A stretch of 64,000 nucleotides of DNA from Mycoplasmopsis pulmonis (GTDB lineage: Bacteria; Bacillota_I; Bacilli_A; Mycoplasmatales; Metamycoplasmataceae), in contig NZ_LR215008.1 in the NCBI RefSeq assembly GCF_900660575.1, positions 434,001 to 498,000 on the forward strand, written 5' to 3'. A program made the translations under genes and the position numbers. Shown piece by piece: positions 56,829 through 64,000 of this stretch (its first letter is position 1; each line of letters opens with the position of its first letter). The notes under the pieces are model-generated. The model was not told where the DNA came from and ran no database searches. It saw nothing but the letters and a program-made list of their open reading frames with translations.

Positions 56829-57660
56829 AGTTTATTCCTTTCAATTTTAGTACAAGCATTGGAACTAGATAAATTAGACTATAAAAGCTCATTAAAACAA
56901 TAGTTGTAATTAAAACAAGTGTTGAAGCTCTAGCCATGTCAAAAGGATTTGATGGATTAACATGTTGGTTTATAACATTACCTATAAGTTGGTGTTGAAA
57001 ACCATTTGAAAGAAGCTTGTCGCTAATAATAACACTTGAAGCTGCCATTAAAAATACAAGTCCAACTCCTGAAAAAATAGCTTTTATCCCATAAGGTAAA
57101 ACAACTTTTATAAGAGTTAAAAATTTGTTGTAACCAAGATCATAAGAAACTTCTAAAATGTTAGGGTTCATGTCTCTAAAAACTGAATATAAAGGAATAA
57201 TCATAAAAGGTAAATTTAAATAAATCATACCTAAGACCATAAATCATTCACTGTTGATTTTTCTTTCATCAAAAAGAAGAGTAAACATTCCTCTAAGAGC
57301 TAAAGCTTTGGCTATTGTGAAAATAATAAGAGGACTTATGATTAGTGAAATTGCATAGAATTTAAAGCTCTTTGACTTGGAAGTTGAGACAAAAAAAGCG
57401 TATGGAAAACCTAACAAAAGACAAATAAGGGCCGTAACTATTCCCATTCAAACGCTTCGTCACATAATAACTCAAGTAGAGCTATCTTTGACAATTTTTC
57501 AATTGTCAAAATCAGCAGCAGCTGGTTTAAGTGAAATTACTAAAAGGATAAAAAAAGGTAAAACTATAAAAAGAAGGGCAATAATTATGTAAGGTAAAAG
57601 TAAAGCTAGTCTTGGTCGAGATTTTAAGGCACTTTTTAATTTATCTAATTTAGAAATCAT
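56821..57660 (-). CDS. potB: Spermidine/putrescine ABC permease PotB
   Basis: A 279-residue permease with six hydrophobic segments and the coupling motif ILEVSYDLGYNKFLT near 57120. ATG 57660 lies inside the end of potA (11-nt overlap). The N-terminus is basic ([14 protein letters not shown]) and cytoplasmic. Confidence 0.9.
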
Positions 57661-59026
57661 TGGCCATAAATCCTTTGTGATCTTTTGCCATTAAATGAAG
57701 TGCATCTAAGTCTCAAGTTATTCAAACTTTTTTACCTACTTCAAAGTAGTCATTAGTTTCAACTTCAATTATTTTACCCTCTACATTAACGCTAATAAAG
57801 TAATATGAACCTTTATAAATTATTTTTTCAACAACCCCTTCAAAGTGTCCTTTTTCTAAAGAAATGTCAATGTCCTCTGGTCTAATAAGGCCATCTAATT
57901 TTTGTCCCTCTTCAAATTCAGTATGGATTGTTGGAATGTGTTTTCCTAAAAGTAAAGCTTTATTTTTTTCAACAAATCTAACATCAAAGAAATTAGCCTC
58001 ACCAATAAAATTGGCAACTCATTTGTTAATTGGATAGTCATAGATTTGTTTTGGTGTGTCAAATTGCTCGATTTTTCCATCTCTAATAACGGCAATTCTA
58101 TCTGAGAGCTCTAAAGCTTCATCTTGATCATGGGTAACAAAAATAAAGGTGATTCCAATTTTCTTTTGTAGTTCAATTAAAAGTCTTTGCATTTTGGTTC
58201 TAATTTTGGCATCCAAAGCAGAAAGAGGCTCATCTAAAAGTAAAATTTCAGGTTCAATAACTAAAGATCTAGCAAGAGCTACTCTTTGTTTCATTCCTCC
58301 TGAAAGCTCTGAAATTTTTTTATTTTCAGAGCCCTCTAGTCCAACTAGCTTAATCATTTTAGTTATTTCTTCATTGATTTCATCTTTAGTAATTTTTCTA
58401 GTTAAATGATGTTTTTCAAATTGTTCAACTTTGTTAACAACATAAGTTTCTCAATAAGAATATTTAAAATCAGAGTCATCTAATCAACTTTGGTATTTTT
58501 GTCTTTTGCCACGAGAGAGATTTTTTGATTTTAAAATTTTTTCATATTCTTCTTGAGTTTTATCTAGTTGTTTCATTTTGCTTTTGGCAAATTTTTCTCA
58601 TTCTTTTTTCTTTTTTTCTAGATTTTTATAAATTCCTGGATCTATGCTAGAAGGATCTTTTGGATATCTTTTTAGCTTTAGGCCATATTTAATATTTCCA
58701 GTTACACTAAGATGTTGAAAAAGAGCATAGTCCTGGAAAATAGTTGAAGTTTCTCTTTTGTGTGGTGAAAGGTCTTTGATGTCAAGGCCATCAAAAAGAA
58801 TTTCTCCTCTAGTTGTTCATTCAAAACCGCCTATTAGACGTAAAATAGTTGTTTTTCCTGAACCCGATGGACCAAGTAAAGTAACAAATTCGCCTTTTTT
58901 AATACTTAGATTAACATCATCGAGTATTTTTTTGTCTCCATAATTTTTATCAACGTTTTTTAAACTTATATGGAATTTCGAGTGAGATTTTCTACCTTCA
59001 ATTAATGTGGTATTAATGTTATTCAT
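57650..59026 (-). CDS. potA: Spermidine/putrescine ABC transporter ATPase PotA
   Basis: A 458-residue ATPase and first gene of the pot operon. Walker A GPSGSGKT is at residues 52-59. After the Q-loop (TIFQDYALF) there is a Lys/Glu-rich insertion of about 100 residues, typical of mycoplasma PotA, before the signature LSGGMKQR near 58295, Walker [13 protein letters not shown] and [10 protein letters not shown]-terminal TOBE-like domain ([12 protein letters not shown]) follows. Upstream of ATG 59026 the sequence AGGAGAAAAATT serves as ribosome-binding site. Confidence 0.93.
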
Positions 59027-59148
59027 ATATTAATTTTTCTCCTAATTGGTTAAAAAATTAAACTTAACTATTGAAAAATAGTAAGTAATTGTAAAAATTT
59101 AGATAAGCAATTGAGGTTTATTAAAGTTTAATTTTAATCATTAAAAAA

Positions 59149-59298
59149 TTACTCTTTAATAAACTGAAGAGAAAAATTATCAAAAATATCCTGCAATGAC
59201 TCTTCAGGAGTGTTTGGTAAATCTGGATAGTTTAAAACAGAAAATAATTGTAATTTAATGTTGAATAATTTAGCCATTGAGTTATTTGTGAATTTCAT
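59149..59298 (-). CDS. Small 49-residue ORF or gene fragment beside IS copy 3
   Basis: ATG 59298 to TAA 59149. The product is mostly hydrophilic (LNYPDLPNTPEESLQDIFDN). No ribosome-binding site is clear, and the ORF begins 32 nt from the IS end, so it may be the tail of a gene cut off by the IS or a chance ORF. The rest of 59027-59329 shows nothing further beyond the potA promoter region. Confidence 0.3.
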   Translation of the reverse strand: MKFTNNSMAKLFNIKLQLFSVLNYPDLPNTPEESLQDIFDNFSLQFIKE

Positions 59299-59329
59299 AA
59301 GTATGATTATAATAAAAAAAACAAAATAC

Positions 59330-60617
59330 TAAACTAGGACAAAAAAAGTGACTATTTAAAAAACACTTAGAACATCTCAGCTTTGTTGAGGTGTTTTTCA
59401 TTCTAAGATTGATTGTAATCTTTCATTATTGTATCAGTCAATATAATTTTGAATAATTTCTTGCAATTCTTTGAATGATAATTTTGAAATTTTTAGATCA
59501 TTTAAGCACTCACTTTTGATATTTGAAAAGAAATATTCTGCTTCTCGATTATCAAGTGAATTTGCGATTCTACTCATTGAAATTATCCCATTGTTTTCTT
59601 TAATAATTTCACTATACTGATTTGATGAATATTGACTTCCATGATCTGAGTGAATTATTCACTCTTTATCAAATTTGATTTTAGAAATATGATCTAAAAC
59701 TAACTTAACATCATTTCTTTTACTTAGATTTCAATTAATTATTTTCTTGCTTTGATGATGAATTGCAATCGATAAATAAACATGATTGTTAATTGCATCT
59801 TTGGGGCTTGGAATATAAGTTACATCAGTGGCAACTATGTTGTTAAATTTGCCATTGTAGTCTCTTTGAATTAGATTTTGATATTTAGTATTAAGATTTT
59901 TAATTTCATTTTTTCTTTTTGCTCTTCTAATTTTGCAAAAAAGATTTAATTTAAGCAAAATTCTACCTATTTTTCGATAGTTTATATACCTTTTATATTT
60001 ATTTTGAATATAAATTTCTAATCTTTTTCTACCAAATATACCTTTGTTTTCATGAAATGATTTTCTAATAATTTCTTCAATTTCTTGATCTTTTTTCGGC
60101 TCTGCAAGTTTAGGTTTTTTTCAAGAATAATATGTTGATTTTGAAAAGAGAAATTCTTTTCATGAAATTTTAGTTAATATTTTTTCTTTATCTTTATGTT
60201 CTTTAATTTTTTTTCGAATTTCTTTTTCACTAATGTCATCAAAAATTATTCTATAAATTTTAACAATCTCTTCTAATTCTTCTCTTGTATATTCATTAAC
60301 TTCTTTTCTTTTTGGTGGTCTACCGTTATTTTTTTTGTTAGCTGTAGATTTGCCAGTTTGTGAAATTAAAGATTGTTCATCTTTTTGAAAAGCAGAATAT
60401 TTTTTGAAAAATCAAGATTTTACATATGTATTTTTTCAATCTTTACCAATATTTTTGTTTACTAAAAATATATATTTTTTTATATTAATTTTTCCATCAT
60501 AAAATTCTTCATATAATGAAAATCATTTCTTTCATTGTTCTGGTTTTAGTTGTTTCATAAACACTCCTATTTAAAGTATATTTTAAAAAGTGTTTTTTAT
60601 TTTTTTGTCCCAGTTTA
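59330..60617 (-). mobile_element. IS1138-like IS3-family element, copy 3 (intact)
   Basis: A 1288-bp element with the same ends as copy 1, flanked by a 3-bp direct repeat TAC (59327-59329 and 60618-60620). It is in the same orientation as copy 1, 35,457 bp away, and the two look identical line by line. Different target duplications show two separate insertions. Confidence 0.93.
59356..60558 (-). CDS. IS3-family (IS1138-like) transposase, copy 3
   Basis: A 400-residue ORF identical in the compared parts to the copy 1 transposase: DDE residues in ATDVTYI, HSDHGSQYSS and DNREAEYFF, and the YIDWYNNERLQ end. ATG 60558 has AGGAGT upstream, and TGA is read as Trp. An intact frame in two copies suggests recent or ongoing activity. 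Confidence 0.93.
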
Positions 60618-60676
60618 TACAATAAAAACTTTTACTATATTTTGTTATTTTTTTAGTATTAAATTAAAAGCCTTTT

Positions 60677-61591
60677 TTAATTTGAGTTTTCAGTTTTTTG
60701 AGCTAAATAAATTCGATAAATTTTTTCAACTAACTCATCTTTATTCATGCTTTCATAGCCAAAAATTTCTAATTTTTCAGCTATTTTATTTAAATTTTCT
60801 CTTGATAAATTATTTAATTTTTTAATTTGTTCATCTTTTTCTTCACTAGGAACTTGTGATTTTTGTTGATCAAAATTTTCATAAGTTCTATTAGTTTGAC
60901 TGCCACTTTGAGCTCGTCTTTGTTGTTCATACATCATGTTTGAGATAAATTGATCAAAAGGAACAAAATTATTTGACATTGACCCACTAGCTAAGTTTCT
61001 AGCTAGCTCTTCTGAGAGAATTCTTGCATTTTCTTCAACATAAATTTTGAAATATTTATTTCTAATTAAATCATATTGTTTTAATAAAAAACCATAAGCA
61101 ACTAATAGGATAATATAGAAATAATCCATAATATCGCCGGCCAATACATTATTAAAGCCTTCACTAATGCCTTTAAACAATAAATAAACATTGTAAAAAC
61201 TAACAAATGAAAAAATAAAAAAGATAATTTTTGATGAGTTACTTAAAAGATGGAAAGAATTTTTTTTAATAGTGATAACATAGGATTTAAAAATTAAGTA
61301 AAAAGAAATTAAAAAGCCAATTGCAATAATGGTGTTTGTTGCAAGATAATTACCAAAAAATATTCCAGCAACATTTTCTTCATTAATGTTGTTGTTTTTG
61401 CTATTTTTAAGTAAAAAATCAAAATAGCTTTGCTTAAAAGCAATTTTTACACTAATGATAATTAGGCTATAAAGTGCAATAAAAAGCAAAAATGCTAGAA
61501 AAGCTAGAATAATTTTTTTTTGATTTTTATTATTTTTTCATTCATTTTCAAAAATTTTAAAATCAATTTCTCTATTAAAATGTGAAGCCAA
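60677..61591 (-). CDS. Membrane protein with C-terminal SAP/Rho-N-like motif, TTG start
   Basis: A 304-residue protein. The best start is TTG 61591, with AAAGGAGAG seven to eight nt upstream; the first ATG is far inside. Four hydrophobic segments cover about residues 25-165, followed by a cytoplasmic tail rich in Gln, Ser and Asn (MMYEQQRRAQSGSQ). The end (LSRENLNKIAEKLEIFGYES, then KDELVEKI) resembles the small helix-extension-helix of SAP or Rho-N domains, which bind nucleic acid. The combination suggests a membrane-tethered nucleic-acid-binding protein, but this is inference from a short motif. TGA is used as Trp once near the N-terminus. Confidence 0.65.
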
Positions 61592-61760
61592 GATACTCTC
61601 CTTTTTTCTTTTGTAATTATATCAATTTTTATCATAGATAAAATAAAATTAAAAATATTGACTCTTTTTTGCCATATTTTTAACTTTAAAAGTTATTTTA
61701 TGATAGCAAAAATTAAAGCTTAAATTAGATTTTCAAAATTAATTCAAAAGATTAAAATTA

Positions 61761-61793
61761 AAAAATAAACACAAGTTAATGCTGTGTTTATTT
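61761..61793 (-). terminator. Terminator of rpsG-fusA
   Basis: AAATAAACAC (61763-61772) pairs perfectly with GTGTTTATTT (61784-61793); the A-rich left flank gives T on the minus strand. It lies 24 nt beyond the fusA stop. Confidence 0.8.
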
Positions 61794-61816
61794 GTAATTA
61801 AAAATTTAATTTAAAA

Positions 61817-63895
61817 TTAGTTTTTAATGTTTCTTTTTTTAATGATTTCATCAGCTATGTTTCTTGGAGTTCTTTCATAGTGATCAAAGTGCATTTGGTA
61901 AGTTCCTCTTCCTTTAGTCATAGAACGAAGATCAGTTGCATAACCAAACATTTCACTTAAAGGAACATGTGATTTAATAACACTAGCTCCATCAGATCTA
62001 GTTTCATCATTGATGATTTGTCCTCTTCTTCTTGAAAGATCACCAACAACATCTCCATAGTATTCTTTAGGGAAAACAACTGAAACATCCATAATAGGCT
62101 CAAGTAAAACAGTTTTTATAAGATCTTTAGCTTTTGTTAGAGCCATAGAAGCTGCTATTTTATAAGCCATTTCAGAGGAGTCAACTTCATGGTAAGAACC
62201 ATCAAATAAAGTAGCTTTTAAATCAATCATTGGATAACCGGCCAAAATCCCTGAAGCCATTTTTTCTTCAAGACCTTTTTGGATAGTTTTGATGTATTCT
62301 TTAGGAATTTTTCCACCAACAATTTTGTCAACAAATTCAAAACCATTGTTTGGATTTGGTTCAAAAGTAATTCAAACATGTCCATATTGACCTTTACCAC
62401 CAGATTGTTTGATGTATTTTCCTTCAACATCAGCTTTTGCTGTAATTGTTTCTCTATAAGAAACTTGAGGAGCTCCAACTTTAACTTGAACACCAAATTC
62501 TCTTCTTAGTCTATCAACAATAATATCAAGGTGAAGCTCACCCATACCAGCTATAATGGTCTGTCCTGTTTCAGTGTCTGTAAAGGTTCTAAAAGTAGGA
62601 TCTTCAGCTGCTAGTTTTTGTAGTCCTAGAGAAAGTTTTTCAGTAGCTGCTTTTGATTCAGGTTCAAGAGCCTGAGAAATAACTGGCTCTGGAAAAACCA
62701 TTTTTTCTAAGATAATGTGTTTTGATTTATCACCAACAATGGTATCTCCTGTAGTGGTATCTTTTAGACCAACTGCAGCTGCTATATCACCTGTTCTAAC
62801 TTCATCGATTTCTTCACGAGAGTTAGCATGCATTTGTAAAATTCTACCAATACGCTCTTTTTTATCTTTAGTTGTATTGTAAACATAGCTTCCTTTTGAT
62901 AAAATTCCTGAATAAACTCTAAAGAATGTCAATGAACCAACAAAAGGATCATTCATAATTTTAAAAGCTAAAGCTGAAAAATCATTTTCATCACTAGCTG
63001 TAACTAAAACTTCTTTTTCTTGGAAATATCCTTTAATAGCAGGAACATCAAGTGGAGAAGGTAGATAATCAACAACTGCATCAATCATTGCTTTTACACC
63101 TTTGTTTTTAAAAGCAGTTCCACAAACAACTGGGAAAAACTCAGATGTTAAAGTAGCTTTTCTAATTGCTGATTTTAAAAGATCAACTGGAATTTCTTGC
63201 TCTTCTAAAGCAAGCATCATAACTTCATCATCAAAAGATGATACAGCTTCAATTAATTTACTTCTTTCAATTTGTGCAGCTTCTAAATATTCAGCTGGAA
63301 TTTCAATTTCTTTACCATTTTCTTCAGGTTTTCCATCAAATTCTCAAGCTTTCATTTCAACTAAATCAATGTGTCCGCGATAATCAGATTCACTACCCAT
63401 ATTAAGTTGGATAGCAACTGCATTTCCGTTTAATCTTGTTTTAACACTTTTGATTGACTCTTCTAAATTAGCTCCTGCTTTGTCCATTTTGTTAACAAAA
63501 ACAATTCTCGGAACTTTGTAGTTAGTAGCTTGTCTTCAAACAGTTTCAGTTTGAGGCTCAACTCCTGATTGAGCATCTAAAACAGCAACCGCTCCATCAA
63601 GAACTCTTAGTGATCTTTCAACTTCGACTGTAAAGTCAACGTGTCCTGGGGTATCTATAATATTAATTCTTTTACCTCTTCAAAAAGCTGTTGTAGCAGC
63701 TGAGGTTATTGTAATTCCACGCTCTTTTTCTTGAGCCATAAAATCCATTTGTGAACCTCCATCATGAGTTTCACCTATTTTATGGATTTTACCTGTGTGG
63801 AACAAAATTCTTTCTGTAGTTGTGGTTTTACCAGCATCAATATGAGCCATAATACCGATGTTTCGATAGTCTTTTAAATCGTATTCTCTACTCAT
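61817..63895 (-). CDS. fusA: Elongation factor G
   Basis: A 692-residue translocation GTPase, full length. G1 AHIDAGKT near residue 17, G2 RGITI near 59, G3 DTPGH near 82 and G4 NKMD near 136 are visible, followed by domains II-V. I chose ATG 63895 (AGGTG 8 nt upstream) over an in-frame GTG three codons earlier. TGA is Trp at several sites. It follows rpsG by 2 nt, the usual str-operon order rpsG-fusA. Confidence 0.98.
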
Positions 63896-63897
63896 AA

Positions 63898-64000
<103 letters not shown>

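Overview
The window is chromosomal DNA from a mycoplasma (Mollicutes). It is very AT-rich, and nearly every gene reads through in-frame TGA codons at conserved Trp positions, so I used genetic code 4 (TGA = Trp) throughout. An IS1138-like IS3-family element, Opp and Pot transporters, PF04200-like surface repeats and mycoplasma-type ICE genes all fit a Mycoplasma/Mycoplasmopsis/Metamycoplasma species. The species itself cannot be fixed from the sequence alone.

Layout. 1-6077 (minus): part of a mycoplasma integrative conjugative element (ICE): pilin-like protein, polytopic membrane protein, VirB4/TraE-type ATPase broken by an in-frame TAA, and a large secreted protein running off the left edge. 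6243-12438 (plus): ecfA1-ecfA2-ecfT (vitamin/metal ECF transporter core), ligA and lysS. 12711-13877 (minus): a Doc/Fic-family protein and a 46-aa ORF. 14248-18134 (plus): a type III restriction-modification locus whose mod gene carries a (GA)9 tract and is frameshifted (phase OFF) in this sequence. 18470-19660 (minus): tuf. 20098-23527 (plus): coiled-coil tail-anchored protein, cdaA (c-di-AMP synthase) and mgtE. 23873-25160: intact IS copy 1. 25302-39607 (plus): oppB-C-D-F, a large PDxFFG/HEXXH surface protein with a poly-A frameshift, and oppA. 40155-46694 (plus): a tandemly duplicated cassette of an unrecognised Gly-rich protein plus paralogous four-TM membrane proteins; the second copy is decaying. 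46740-47928: degenerate IS copy 2. 48202-52758 (plus): two paralogous proline-rich lipoproteins with nearly leaderless promoters, the second broken by a stop codon. 53118-54134 (minus): Kv-like potassium channel. 54227-59026 (minus): potA-B-C-D polyamine transporter. 59330-60617: intact IS copy 3. 60677-64000 (minus): membrane protein, fusA and the end of rpsG.

How it fits together. Housekeeping blocks (ecf-ligA-lysS, tuf, cdaA-mgtE, fusA-rpsG) surround a roughly 35-kb segment bracketed by two apparently identical, same-orientation IS copies. That segment holds nutrient importers (peptides, polyamines) and fast-changing surface or effector-like genes. Three loci show slippage or decay signatures: mod (GA repeat), the PDxFFG gene (A9) and the second lipoprotein (stop codon). 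The best candidate for an undescribed system is the 40155-46694 cassette: an effector-like protein with a nearly invariant N-terminal part and a divergent hydrophobic C-terminus, each copy followed by a membrane protein that could be its partner or immunity factor. That role is inference; only the architecture is seen.
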